Origin: Nostoc sphaeroides
Lineage (GTDB): Bacteria > Cyanobacteriota > Cyanobacteriia > Cyanobacteriales > Nostocaceae
DNA: 64,000 bases
Assembly: GCF_003443655.1 (NCBI RefSeq)
Contig: NZ_CP031941.1
Location: forward strand, 1,173,501-1,237,500
Direction of reading: 5' to 3'
The notes beneath the pieces are model-generated. The model saw nothing but the letters and a program-made list of their open reading frames with translations, did no database searches and was not told the origin of the DNA. The stretch's first letter is position 1. Every line of letters begins with the position of its first letter. The position numbers and the translations under genes were made by a program. Shown here piece after piece: positions 1-8,160 of the stretch.

Positions 1-2
1 CG

Positions 3-1382
3 ACTATTCAAACCTTAGAGGAGTTTCAACAACTACCAGCGATCGCTAAACAAAATTATATACTGCGTTATCCTTTGGGTGACTTGTGCCGCAACGGACA
101 ACTCCAAGGGTGCGACATGATAGCTGCTTCATCAGGTTCTAGTGGTAAACCGACATTTTGGCCTCGTTTTTTCACAGATGAACTCCAAATCGCCACACGC
201 TTTGAACAAATTTTTCACGATAGCTTCTACACAGATACCAGACGTACCCTAGCAGTGATTTGTTTCACTTTAGGCACTTGGGTAGGTGGAATGTTCACCA
301 GCAATTGCTGTCGTTATCTTGCTAGCAAAGGTTATCCCATCACTGTAATTACTCCTGGTAACAACAAAGAAGAAATCTTGCGAGTTGTCGAAGAATTAGG
401 TTCAGCATTTGAACAAGTGGTGTTATTGGGATACCCGCCATTTTTGAAAGATGTGATTGATACTGGTATCGCCCGTGGTGTGGAGTGGCAGCAATATCAG
501 ATTAAATTAGTGATGGCGGGAGAAGTATTTAGTGAAGAATGGCGGAGTTTAGTTGGTGAAAGAGTTGGTTCACAAAATCCTTGCTATGATTTTGCATCAC
601 TTTATGGTACTGCGGATGCAGGAGTTTTAGGTAATGAAACACCGTTAAGTATCTGCATTCGTCGTTTTTTGGCACAAAATCCCGATGCAGCTAGAGCTTT
701 ATTTGGGGAATCGCGTTTACCCACGCTGGTACAATATGATCCTTTCACTCGCTTTTTTGAGGTTCAAGATGGCGGATTGCTGTTTTCGGGAGACAACGGT
801 ATTCCCTTAGTGCGTTATGACATTTTAGATACTGGGGGGATAGTTAGTTATGATGCCATGCTGCAATTTTTAGCTGAATGGAGATTTAACCCTGTTGCAG
901 CGTTAGAAAACTCAGCACTGCCTCAACGCCCCGCTATCGCTAACAGCACTCCCCACTCCCCACTCCCTACTCCCCACTCCCCTAGAGGTATTCATCAGCT
1001 ACCTTTCGTTTATGTCTTCGGGCGTTCTAACTTTACAGTTTCTTACTTTGGTGCAAATATCTATCCCGAAAATGTGACGGTGGGATTAGAACAACCAGGA
1101 ATTCAAGAATGGGTGACGGGTAAATTTGTGTTGCAGGTGAAGGAAGATGCAGATAAGAATCGATTTTTATCTGTGGTTGTGGAATTAGGAGCAGGGGTAG
1201 AGGGTAGTGAAGATCGAAGACTTGCGATCGCATCTTCTATTCTTTCACAACTGTTACGTCTAAATAGCGAGTTTGCTAATTATGTTCCCGCAGAATATCA
1301 AACACCACAGGTTACATTAGCGCCAATGGGGGATTTTGAATATTTTCCTATTGGGGTGAAACATCGTTATACGCGTCAATAA
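3..1382 (+). CDS. PaaK-like AMP-binding ligase, 5' end outside window
   Basis: This is an adenylate-forming enzyme of the phenylacetate-CoA ligase (PaaK/coenzyme F390 synthetase-like) type, which activates a carboxylate with ATP before transfer to a thiol. The frame is open from base 3 to the TAA at 1380-1382, so the true start lies upstream of the window; the TTG at 75 is only an internal codon. Visible motifs are the phosphate-binding loop SSGSSGKPTFWP near the left edge, SLYGTADAGVLGNETP in the position of the adenine-binding YGxTE motif, and PLVRYDILDTGG in the position of the RTGD motif. About 12 residues (STPHSPLPTPHSPR) are encoded by an in-frame STRR and look like a recent insertion between the two catalytic domains. 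The substrate is unknown. The family call is firm, the function is not. Confidence 0.85.
   Translation, partial: TIQTLEEFQQLPAIAKQNYILRYPLGDLCRNGQLQGCDMIAASSGSSGKPTFWPRFFTDELQIATRFEQIFHDSFYTDTRRTLAVICFTLGTWVGGMFTSNCCRYLASKGYPITVITPGNNKEEILRVVEELGSAFEQVVLLGYPPFLKDVIDTGIARGVEWQQYQIKLVMAGEVFSEEWRSLVGERVGSQNPCYDFASLYGTADAGVLGNETPLSICIRRFLAQNPDAARALFGESRLPTLVQYDPFTRFFEVQDGGLLFSGDNGIPLVRYDILDTGGIVSYDAMLQFLAEWRFNPVAALENSALPQRPAIANSTPHSPLPTPHSPRGIHQLPFVYVFGRSNFTVSYFGANIYPENVTVGLEQPGIQEWVTGKFVLQVKEDADKNRFLSVVVELGAGVEGSEDRRLAIASSILSQLLRLNSEFANYVPAEYQTPQVTLAPMGDFEYFPIGVKHRYTRQ
947..984 (+). repeat. Heptamer STRR (ACTCCCC type) inside coding sequence
   Basis: About five degenerate copies of the heptamer ACTCCCC lie in phase inside the PaaK-like gene and are translated as a Pro/His/Ser-rich linker. 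The same heptamer forms intergenic arrays elsewhere in this window, for example 32774-32964. Confidence 0.85.
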
Positions 1383-1384
1383 CG

Positions 1385-1672
1385 ATGAATCAAACACAAG
1401 AAGACGCGATGAATCAAACACAAGAAGACGCGATGAATCAAACACAAGAAGACGCGATGAATCAAACACAAGAAGACGCGATGAATCAAACACAAGAAGA
1501 CGCGATGAATCAAACACAAGAAGACGCGATGAATCAAACACAAGAAGACGCGATGAATCAAACACAAGAAGACGCGATGAATCAAACACAAGAAGACGCG
1601 ATGAATCAAACACAAGAAGACGCGATGAATCAAACACAAGAAGACGCGATGAATCAAACACAAGAAGACGCG
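1385..1672. repeat. 12 perfect tandem copies of a 24-bp repeat
   Basis: Twelve identical 24-bp units start three bases after the stop codon of the ligase gene. Each unit contains GACGCGATGAAT, which is the left arm of the palindrome AGACGCGATGAATCGCGTCT found alone elsewhere in the window, joined to a 12-bp spacer. The array ends with a complete palindrome at about 1664-1686. Because 24 is a multiple of 3, long frames run through it on both strands; I regard these as by-products. The array sits directly at the 3' end of a RAYT gene whose own coding sequence carries a related 30-bp repeat. Confidence 0.95.
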
Positions 1673-1685
1673 ATGAATCGCGTCT

Positions 1686-2384
1686 CTACAAGGGGGGATG
1701 GGGTGGTTGTTCGCAATCGTGTTCCCAATTGATTGGGTTATTGATAATATATTGCCTAATGCGATCGAGGGCGAATTCATTACGAATTATGTTGTCATGA
1801 AACCTTCCTTGCCATCCAAAACCTTCATAAATTTGATTAATTTCAAATGAACATCGTCCTTTATACCACCTAACAATTTTAGAAAGGGAATTTTTAGACA
1901 ACATCGGATTAAATAACCCAGTAACCCCACCCCGTTCACCATCCCCCCGTTGACTTGTAGAGACGCGATTCATCGCGTCTTCTTCCTGTGTTCGTGGATT
2001 CATCGCGTCTTCTTCCTGTGTTCGTGGATTCATCGCGTCTTCTTCTTGTGTTCGTGGATTCATCGCGTCTCCTTCTCGTATTTGATTAATAACCAAAATC
2101 CCATGAATATGATTAGGCATGACGCAAAACGAATCTATCTGGCAATTAGAAAAATGATTAGGAATCTCGTACCACAATTTATGAGCAATTTCTCCAATTG
2201 ATGATAAGTGCATTTCACCCTGCACAACCTCACCAAAAAAGCATTTTTTACCGTTGGTGCAAATAGTAACGAAATATCCAGCATTACTAGCATAACTCCA
2301 TGCTGGCAAACGGGTTGAGTCAATTCGATATTTACCTTTGTATTTGGGTTTGTTGTTTTCTGGTTGAGGATCGGAATGATTCAT
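1686..2384 (-). CDS. REP-associated (IS200-like, Y1 HUH) transposase, RAYT
   Basis: A single-domain protein of 232 residues of the RAYT/Y1-transposase superfamily, which nicks and joins single-stranded DNA at palindromic REP-type repeats. The HUH motif is seen as MPNHIHGIL, and the C-terminal signature is WQGRFHDNIIRNE followed by RIRQYIINNPINWEHD. In many relatives the WQ-x-x is followed by tyrosines; here that place holds Phe-His, so the catalytic tyrosine is not obvious. Residues of about 104-145 are three translated copies of a 30-bp repeat (unit DAMNPRTQEE) inserted just after the HUH strand. The stop codon TAG (1686-1688) itself lies in a repeat of the same family. No upstream partner gene is visible, as expected for RAYTs, which move repeats and not themselves. 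The family call is firm; activity is doubtful. Confidence 0.85.
   Translation of the reverse strand: MNHSDPQPENNKPKYKGKYRIDSTRLPAWSYASNAGYFVTICTNGKKCFFGEVVQGEMHLSSIGEIAHKLWYEIPNHFSNCQIDSFCVMPNHIHGILVINQIREGDAMNPRTQEEDAMNPRTQEEDAMNPRTQEEDAMNRVSTSQRGDGERGGVTGLFNPMLSKNSLSKIVRWYKGRCSFEINQIYEGFGWQGRFHDNIIRNEFALDRIRQYIINNPINWEHDCEQPPHPPL
1967..2076 (-). repeat. 30-bp repeat, 3 full copies plus a partial, inside RAYT gene
   Basis: Units begin at 1967, 1997, 2027 and 2057 with GATTCATCGCGTCTTCTTCC. The core GATTCATCGCGTCTTCTT is shared with the 24-bp array next to the gene (on the opposite strand); the 30-bp unit has six extra bases. All copies are in phase with the RAYT frame. Confidence 0.9.
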
Positions 2385-2501
2385 GATTACATCTTTGGTT
2401 GATACAAAAATTTATGCAATTATTGCTTTGCATTGATGTAATTGCCAACCCAAAAAACTCGGAATTATTGGCGCTATGTAAATGATGGGAAATAAGGAAG
2501 A

Positions 2502-2527
2502 AGACGCGATGAATCGCGTCTCTACAA
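2502..2527. repeat. GACGCGAT palindrome, single copy
   Basis: AGACGCGATGAATCGCGTCT is a near-perfect palindrome (9-bp arms, GA centre) followed by CTACAA. It is the ancestral-looking form of the tandem arrays at 1385-1672 and 1967-2076. Confidence 0.85.
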
Positions 2528-2542
2528 GGGGCGATCGCAAAA

Positions 2543-2571
2543 ACGATGCCTGGGGCGGGCTACGCCTACGC
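2543..2571. repeat. 29-bp GCGATG-family element (degenerate)
   Basis: A diverged copy ending in GGGCGGGCTACGCCTACGC. The same family occurs inside genes at 26197-26225, 31894-31922, 32087-32115 and 55278-55306. Confidence 0.75.
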
Positions 2572-2838
2572 ATTCCCATTCTGTTCACAATATCTGTTTT
2601 ATTAACAGCGATCGCTTTTATGCGATTTGTCTGAAGCATTGCTGTCATTGCTTCCTGTGGAATTGGTGTGATAAATTTTACCCATTCATTATTCTGAGGA
2701 TCAATAAGATCACAAGCCCCTCTCTGCAAGCAAAGAGGGGCTGTGGCTATATTGGTTGATTTATATAGGAATCCGGTTTAATCGCGTGAAAAAATCTAAT
2801 AACAATTTAATTAATGATTGCAACACATCCTTGGTTTA

Positions 2839-2866
2839 AGACGCGATGAATCGCGTCTCTACAAGA
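2839..2866. repeat. GACGCGAT palindrome, single copy
   Basis: AGACGCGATGAATCGCGTCT followed by CTACAAG, identical in its core to the copy at 2502. Confidence 0.85.
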
Positions 2867-2956
2867 TGTATGGTCTATTTGTTACGTTTCTCGATTGCGT
2901 GCAATCCGGTTCGGATCGGGTTTTTTGATAAAAATGATAATAGATAACAAAAACGC

Positions 2957-2986
2957 CTTGTAGAGACGGCGATTTATCGCGTCTCT
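2957..2986. repeat. GACGCGAT palindrome, slightly diverged
   Basis: TTGTAGAGACGGCGATTTAT followed by CGCGTCTCT. It has one extra G in the left arm and directly precedes the 21-bp tandem array. Confidence 0.75.
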
Positions 2987-2990
2987 CTTG

Positions 2991-3216
2991 TTCGTCCAGA
3001 ACACAACCCCATTCGTTCAGAACACAACCCCATTCGTCCAGAACACAACCTCATTCGTTCAGAACACAACCCCATTCGTTCAGAACACAACCCCATTCGT
3101 TCAGAACACAACCCCATTCGTCCAGAACACAACCCCATTCGTCCAGAACACAACCCCATTCGTCCAGAACACAACCCCATTCGTTCAGAACACAACCCCA
3201 TTCGTCCAGAACACAA
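2991..3216. repeat. 21-bp tandem array, about 10.8 copies
   Basis: The unit is TTCGTYCAGAACACAACCCC plus A, with the sixth base alternating T or C between copies and a few other substitutions. Like the 24-bp array it is a multiple of three, so a frame of FVQNTTP units runs through it; there is no sign of a real gene. Confidence 0.95.
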
Positions 3217-3343
3217 GTTTGTTATCGTGTAATTACTGAGCTAGCAATCCAATCCTATTACAAAACACACCTTTTTTTGCATTTACTGAACCACTATACT
3301 GTCCCATTGAGACACTCTAGAAAGATAAAGTTTAGTAAAAGTG

Positions 3344-3478
3344 ATGCGCGAGGAGAATACGCCGACATCGCTTCCTGTTATTACGATAGGAAATATTGAT
3401 CGGTTGCTTGCTGAACCTGAGTATCGCGATCGCTGCGTTAATAACTTGGTTAATATAGGACTCATATTTGATTTTTGA
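3344..3478 (+). other. Short orphan ORF, 44 codons
   Basis: ATG at 3344 to TGA at 3478 encodes a peptide containing VITIGNIDRLLAEPEYRDR and CVNNLVNIG. Its composition is coding-like, but there is no clear ribosome-binding site and I do not recognise it. It could be a fragment of a lost gene. The rest of the gap 3217-3562 holds only an STRR at its right end. Confidence 0.15.
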
Positions 3479-3509
3479 ACAAAACTCAGTACACCTTTAT
3501 TCTTTCTTC

Positions 3510-3539
3510 CCAGTCCCCAGTCCCCAATCCCCAGTCCCT
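3510..3539. repeat. STRR (CCCAGTC type)
   Basis: Four heptamers of the CCCAGTC/CCCAATC type just beyond the 3' end of the Uma2 gene. Confidence 0.8.
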
Positions 3540-3562
3540 TACCTCTACAAGTGATTCAGAAA

Positions 3563-4165
3563 TCAAATCGGATTGCTATATTCCTCAATCAACTCAAAAT
3601 CAACTCGCTCATAAATATCACGCAAGGCAATTTGAAAATCGATAGAATCTAAAACTAAAACTGCTTCTTCACCTTCATATTCCTTAAAAATCCATTGACC
3701 TTCTGCTTGCTTTGCAAATTGTTCCACAGCAAAACTATACTGGTCAATCATAATATATTCTTGAAAACCAGGAATTGAACGATAATATTTAAACTTATCT
3801 GTTTTGTCATAATTTTTAGTTGAATTTGATAAGACTTCAACAATTAATAAGGGATTAGTGATAATTGTTTTACCTGTTCCCTCATAAATAGGCTTACCTT
3901 TGATGACCATAACATCAGGATAAGTATTAATGCGATAACGAGGTATTGATAATTTCACATCCCCTATGTAAATCTCAGAATCTTGCCCTTGCACTGTCAA
4001 GGGAAACTTGCGACAAAAATTAAGTGCAATTTTGTTGTGGTTAGTTGTTCCACCTGTCATGGGTATAATTTCTCCGTCTCTGTATTCATTTTTATATTCA
4101 GCCTTCTCTTCTAATTCCAAATATTCTTCTGGAGTGTAGTAGCGCTTTTCTGTTTGTAAAACCAT
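3563..4165 (-). CDS. Uma2 family (DUF820) endonuclease-fold protein
   Basis: A 200-residue protein of the Uma2 family, a PD-(D/E)XK nuclease-fold group strongly expanded in cyanobacteria and of unknown biological role. The start chosen is the ATG at 4163-4165 giving MVLQTEKRYYTPEEYLELEE, because the longer frame to 4372 would overlap the divergent isomerase gene and add an unrelated Cys- and aromatic-rich N-terminus. Family motifs are YTPEEYLELE near the start, TYPDVMVIKG, and PLLIVEVLSNSTKNYD, which hold the acidic residues of the nuclease core. It is transcribed divergently from the IPP isomerase gene. Two further Uma2 paralogues lie at 15466-16089 and 48587-49153. Confidence 0.85.
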   Translation of the reverse strand: MVLQTEKRYYTPEEYLELEEKAEYKNEYRDGEIIPMTGGTTNHNKIALNFCRKFPLTVQGQDSEIYIGDVKLSIPRYRINTYPDVMVIKGKPIYEGTGKTIITNPLLIVEVLSNSTKNYDKTDKFKYYRSIPGFQEYIMIDQYSFAVEQFAKQAEGQWIFKEYEGEEAVLVLDSIDFQIALRDIYERVDFELIEEYSNPI

Positions 4166-4318
4166 ATTAATTAACTCACAAAATGAGGGAATGGGTATGT
4201 TATCAATAGCGTAACGTACCCTAAAGATAGGGAAAATAAATATTTTTGTTATAAAAATACGGTTGCAGACAATGTAACAATAGCGATCGCAAGCCAATAC
4301 TTTTAGCCATACCCACCA

Positions 4319-5368
4319 GTGAACGCCCCTACCAACATCTCTGCACAAACTCAGAATCGCAAAGCCGATCACATTCGGATCTGTTTAGAGGAAGATGTTC
4401 AGTCTCACCAAATCACCAATGGACTGGAACGTTATCGCTTTACCCATTCTTGCTTACCCGAACTCAACCACGACGATATTGATATCAGTACAACTTTCCT
4501 GGGGAAACACCTTGGCGCACCTTTGTTAATTTCTTCTATGACTGGGGGAACAGAACAAGCTGCAATCATTAACCAACGTTTGGCCCAAGTCGCGCAACGC
4601 TACAAAATTGCAATGGGTGTCGGTTCCCAGCGCGTAGCAGTAGAAAAACCCCAAGTAGCTGATACTTTTGCTGTCCGCAAGTATGCCCCCGATGTTCTGC
4701 TATTTGCAAACTTGGGCGCTGTGCAACTTAACTACAAGTACGGCTTAGATGAATGTTTGCGGGTAGTTGATATTCTAGAAGCTGATGCCCTGATTTTACA
4801 CATTAACCCTCTACAAGAGTGCATTCAACCCAAAGGTGATACTAATTTTCGGGGTTTGCTTGACAAGATATCTGATTTGTGCAGTAAACTGCCAGTACCA
4901 GTAATTGCAAAAGAAGTTGGTAACGGCATTTCAGCAGCGATCGCCCAAAAACTTCTCGCCGCCGGAGTAGCAGCAATTGATGTGGCTGGTGCGGGGGGTA
5001 CTTCGTGGGCAAAAGTAGAAAGCGAACGGGCTGAAAATCCCTTACAACGTCGCTTAGGAAGGACTTTTGCTGATTGGGGTTTACCGACAGCAGAGTGTAT
5101 TACAACTATTAGAGCGATGGCCAAAGACGTGCCCTTAATTGCTTCGGGAGGTTTGCGTCATGGATTGGATGTTGCAACCGCGATCGCCTTGGGAGCAGAT
5201 ATAGCTGGTTTAGCAATGCCTTTTTTGCAAGCAGCAGCAACATCAGAGACAGCAGTTGCAGAACTCGCTGAAGTATTAATCGCCGAAATCACCACAGTCT
5301 TATTTTGCACTGGTAACGCTAGCTTGTATCAGTTAAAGCACTCTGGTAGTTTACAGCGCATAGAATAA
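4319..5368 (+). CDS. fni: Type 2 isopentenyl-diphosphate delta-isomerase
   Basis: A 349-residue FMN- and NADPH-dependent enzyme that interconverts isopentenyl and dimethylallyl diphosphate, feeding carotenoid, phytol and quinone synthesis from the MEP pathway. Family signatures are [14 protein letters not shown] at the N-terminus, [10 protein letters not shown], the loop [14 protein letters not shown] and the FMN-binding glycine-rich stretches [10 protein letters not shown] and IASGGLRHG. The length matches the family. The start is GTG at 4319; an alternative ATG does not precede the conserved N-terminal motif. Cyanobacteria normally use this type 2 enzyme. Downstream lies an STRR mosaic and then sppA on the same strand. 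Confidence 0.95.
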   Translation: MNAPTNISAQTQNRKADHIRICLEEDVQSHQITNGLERYRFTHSCLPELNHDDIDISTTFLGKHLGAPLLISSMTGGTEQAAIINQRLAQVAQRYKIAMGVGSQRVAVEKPQVADTFAVRKYAPDVLLFANLGAVQLNYKYGLDECLRVVDILEADALILHINPLQECIQPKGDTNFRGLLDKISDLCSKLPVPVIAKEVGNGISAAIAQKLLAAGVAAIDVAGAGGTSWAKVESERAENPLQRRLGRTFADWGLPTAECITTIRAMAKDVPLIASGGLRHGLDVATAIALGADIAGLAMPFLQAAATSETAVAELAEVLIAEITTVLFCTGNASLYQLKHSGSLQRIE

Positions 5369-5370
5369 GT

Positions 5371-5620
5371 AAATGGGGAATGGGGAATGGGGAATGGGGA
5401 ATAGGGAATGGGGAATGAAGAGATGAGGGAGATGTGGTTCGACTTCGCTCACCAACCGGGAGATGAGGGAGATGAGGGACAAGAATTAACCCATACCCAA
5501 TGCCCAATGCCCACTTGCCCTGAGCGAAGCCGAAGGGATGCCCAATGCCCCATGTCCAATGCCCAATTCCCAATGCCCAATGCCCAATGCCCAATGCCCA
5601 ATAACTAATAACTAATAACT
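5371..5620. repeat. STRR mosaic between fni and sppA
   Basis: The 250-bp gap is almost entirely repeats: GGGAATG heptamers (5375-5416), GAGATGAGG units, a TTCGACTTCGCTCA element (about 5439-5453), a CCCTGAGCGAAGCCGAAGGG hairpin (about 5518-5537), CCCAATG heptamers to about 5600 and ATAACTA heptamers that run up to the sppA start codon. Confidence 0.9.
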
Positions 5621-5621
5621 A

Positions 5622-7457
5622 ATGCGTAATTTTATCAAACAAACTTTTGCTAGTTTACTTGGCACTTTATTAGGACTAATTATTTTCGGTGGTCTGGGAA
5701 CTACTGGATTATTCTTGCTAATATTGGCTGCTAGCTCCTCTAAAGATACTGGGCCAAATGTGAAAGATAAGTCAATGCTGGTTTTTGACTTGTCAATGAA
5801 AATTACTGATAGCGAACCTAGTTCTGGCGAACTGTTTCAAAACACATTATCAGGTGTGGATGACGATAGGATGGCACTCCGCAAAGTTGTGGAAACTTTG
5901 GAAAAGGCGCGGCGCGATCCGCGAATTGTCGGGATCTATTTAGATGCAACAAGCACAAGCCAAGCTAGTAACCTGGGCTATGCCTCCCTGAAAGAAATTC
6001 GGAAAGCGTTGGAGGAGTTTCGCGCGGCGGGGAAAAAGATTGTTGCTTATGGCAGCGATTGGAGTAAAAAGGAATATTATCTTAGTTCAGTGGCAGATTC
6101 CATTGTACTTAATCCTCTGGGAATGATGGAAATCAACGGCTTGAGTTCACAACCGATGTTCTTAGCGGGTGCATTGCAAAAATATGGCATTGGTGTTCAA
6201 GTCGTGCGGGTGGGGAAATTTAAGGGGGCTGTAGAACCGTTTATCCTCACAAAATTGAGTCCAGAAAACCGCGAACAAACTCAGAAATTGTTGGATGATG
6301 TTTGGGGAGAGTGGCGCACTACTGTAGGCGCAAGTCGGAAAATTCAACCTAAGCAGTTGCAAGCGATCGCAGATGGTCAAGCAATACTAGAAGCCACAGA
6401 AGCTAAAACTAGCGGTTTAGTTGATCAAGTCCAATACCCTGATGAAGTGGTAACTGACCTGAAAAAGTTGACAGATAGCGATAAAGACGACAAAACATTC
6501 CGACAAATTAGCCTGAATAGCTATGCAGAAGTTTCTGGCAAATCTTTCGGTGTAGAACGTAGTTCAAAAAATGAAATTGCCGTGGTTTATGCTGAGGGCG
6601 AGATTGTCGATGGTAAAGGAGAAGATGGGCAAGTAGGAGGCGATCGCTTTGCCAAAATCTTCAAGAAACTCCGACAAGATAAGGATGTAAAAGCTGTTGT
6701 ATTACGAATTAATAGTCCTGGTGGTAGCGCTACCGCAGCCGAAGTTATGCAGCGAGAGGTGAAATTAACTCGTGCAGCGAAACCGGTTGTAGTGTCAATG
6801 GGTGATGTAGCCGCCTCTGGTGGTTATTGGATTGCTAGCGACTCTAATCGCATTTTTGCCGAACCAAATACCATTACAGGCTCAATAGGTGTATTTGGGT
6901 TGCTATTTAATGGTGAAAAGCTAGCGAGTAATAACGGCATCACCTGGGATTCGGTGAAAACTGCAACTTATGCTGATAGTCAAACAGTTTCGCGTCCGAA
7001 ATCGCCTCAAGAGTTGGCACTTTATCAACGGAGTGTGAACCGAATTTATGATATGTTTTTGAATAAAGTTTCTCAAGGTCGGAAACTCCCAGAACAAAAA
7101 GTAGCAGAAATTGCTCAAGGACGGGTTTGGTCTGGTGTAGCGGCTAAAGAAATTGGTTTAGTGGATGAAATTGGCGGGTTGAATAATGCGATCGCATACA
7201 CTGCCAAGCAGGCGAAACTAGGAGAAGATTGGGAAGTGCAAGAATATCCTCGCACTAGCACTTTTGGAGAACGGTTTTTTGGGCGTGCAACTGAAGAAGT
7301 GCGGACTGCTTTAGGAATTGAGGGAACGCAACTCAAACAATCCAATCCTCTCACCAATGAATTCCAAAAGTTGCAACAGGAAATCGGAATTCTGCAAAAT
7401 ATGAACGATCCACGAGGGGTTTACGCCCGCTTGCCTTTCAACTTGAAGATTGAGTAG
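5622..7457 (+). CDS. sppA: Signal peptide peptidase SppA, 67K type
   Basis: A 611-residue membrane-bound serine protease of family S49 that degrades cleaved signal peptides; cyanobacterial members also act in light acclimation. One N-terminal transmembrane segment (about residues 10-35) is followed by two S49 domains, the long E. coli-like architecture. The catalytic lysine is K201 in VGKFKGAVEPF and the nucleophile is S399 in GDVAASGGYW, so both halves of the Ser-Lys dyad are present. The domain order and length match full-length SppA. The start ATG at 5622 directly follows an ATAACTA repeat, and no clear Shine-Dalgarno is seen. Confidence 0.95.
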   Translation: MRNFIKQTFASLLGTLLGLIIFGGLGTTGLFLLILAASSSKDTGPNVKDKSMLVFDLSMKITDSEPSSGELFQNTLSGVDDDRMALRKVVETLEKARRDPRIVGIYLDATSTSQASNLGYASLKEIRKALEEFRAAGKKIVAYGSDWSKKEYYLSSVADSIVLNPLGMMEINGLSSQPMFLAGALQKYGIGVQVVRVGKFKGAVEPFILTKLSPENREQTQKLLDDVWGEWRTTVGASRKIQPKQLQAIADGQAILEATEAKTSGLVDQVQYPDEVVTDLKKLTDSDKDDKTFRQISLNSYAEVSGKSFGVERSSKNEIAVVYAEGEIVDGKGEDGQVGGDRFAKIFKKLRQDKDVKAVVLRINSPGGSATAAEVMQREVKLTRAAKPVVVSMGDVAASGGYWIASDSNRIFAEPNTITGSIGVFGLLFNGEKLASNNGITWDSVKTATYADSQTVSRPKSPQELALYQRSVNRIYDMFLNKVSQGRKLPEQKVAEIAQGRVWSGVAAKEIGLVDEIGGLNNAIAYTAKQAKLGEDWEVQEYPRTSTFGERFFGRATEEVRTALGIEGTQLKQSNPLTNEFQKLQQEIGILQNMNDPRGVYARLPFNLKIE

Positions 7458-7502
7458 ATGCTTTTTCTAACCCTTTCAAGGTGACTGGTAAAATCTCTTT
7501 TT

Positions 7503-7527
7503 TTCTCTCTGCGCCCTCTGCGGTTCA
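7503..7527. repeat. CTCTGCG..GCGGTTC intergenic repeat
   Basis: CTCTCTGCGCCCTCTGCGGT is a member of a repeat family also seen at 13788-13818, 13992-14025 and 20170-20200, each beside a gene end. Confidence 0.75.
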
Positions 7528-7574
7528 AAAGCATTTTATTTACAGCTATTTTCAGGTAAATAGACCATGCGGTA

Positions 7575-7816
7575 GGGGTAAAGCGCATTGCTCATAGGTG
7601 TCAACTTAAGCTCAAGCGCTTATCCCACAGACGTTTTACCCCCCTTAGTCCCCCCTTATAAAGGGGGGAAACAAGAAAATCCAGTTCCCTCCCCTTTATA
7701 AGGGGAGGGTTAGGGTGGGGTAACGCGTTGAGTGATGGTCAGCCAAAGAATTGAATATCACGTTTTGACAAGGGTTTCACGTTAAGTTGACACAAATGAG
7801 CAATGCGCTTTACCCT
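7575..7816. mobile_element. 242-bp MITE with long TIRs and TA duplication
   Basis: The left end GGGGTAAAGCGCATTGCTCA and the right end, read on the other strand, AGGGTAAAGCGCATTGCTCA match over about 35 bp with few changes, extending to TGTCAACTTAA. TA flanks both ends (7573-7574 and 7817-7818), the pattern of IS630/Tc1-mariner-type insertion. The interior has a nested hairpin (CCCCCCTTATAAAGGGGGG) and no gene, so it is non-autonomous. It sits in the 700-bp gap between sppA and the dynamin gene. Confidence 0.8.
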
Positions 7817-7835
7817 TACAACAGTTAAGAATATT

Positions 7836-7912
7836 TGTAGGTTGGGTTGAACTTTAGTGTTACCCAACAAACCCAACATATTGTGGGGTTTCGTTCCTCA
7901 ACCCAACCTACA
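7836..7912. repeat. Inverted-repeat element TGTAGGTTGGGTTGA
   Basis: TGTAGGTTGGGTTGA at 7836 is repeated in inverse as TCAACCCAACCTACA ending at 7912, enclosing about 47 bp with a second short inverted pair. It is a dispersed cyanobacterial hairpin repeat. From here to the gene at 8161 I see nothing further than AT-rich promoter-like DNA. Confidence 0.75.
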
Positions 7913-8160
7913 CTTGTTTGTCAAAACTTCTATTAAACCTAAATTCTTCATTTGCACCAATGACTATTTCATTTGACAAAATTCTTTAAGCTTTGTCTTA
8001 AATCGTCATGGGGTTTTAATCTGATAGCAAAAATTTTAATTAGTCATTAATTAGTCGTTTATCTAATATCCAGCAGCTTAAACAGCATTAACTTTATCAG
8101 TAATTTTTCTGAACCATCTCCACAATAAATATTACTAATATATACATAAATGTTATCAGG

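Larger units (their letters stand above)
2412..2729 (-). other. Possible decayed coding remnant overlaid by repeats
   Basis: On the minus strand a 105-codon frame begins with residues that look coding-like (DPQNNEWVKFITPIP, then NRIKAIAVNKTDIVNRMG) and then runs into two repeats, the GCGATG element (2543-2571) and a GACGCGAT palindrome (2502-2521). I do not recognise the protein. It may be the 3' part of a gene destroyed by repeat insertion, or a chance frame. Confidence 0.2.

Noticed and set aside
1317-1780. Three long overlapping ORFs through the 24-bp array (MNQTQEDA, FDSSRLLV and IHRVFLCL repeats).
   Set aside because: They arise because the unit length is a multiple of three and lacks stops; there is no start signal, no non-repeat body and several frames are open at once.
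1385-3216. A CRISPR array.
   Set aside because: The repeats are directly adjacent with no unique spacers, and no cas genes are near.
2974-3239. ORFs on both strands through the 21-bp array.
   Set aside because: Same reason as for the 24-bp array; no ribosome-binding site or unique sequence.
3283-3465. A 60-codon minus-strand ORF.
   Set aside because: It overlaps the short plus-strand frame, has no recognisable motif and ends inside AT-rich DNA.
4166-4372. N-terminal extension of the first Uma2 protein.
   Set aside because: It would overlap the start of the isomerase gene and adds a segment unlike the family; the internal ATG at 4165 fits the conserved N-terminus.
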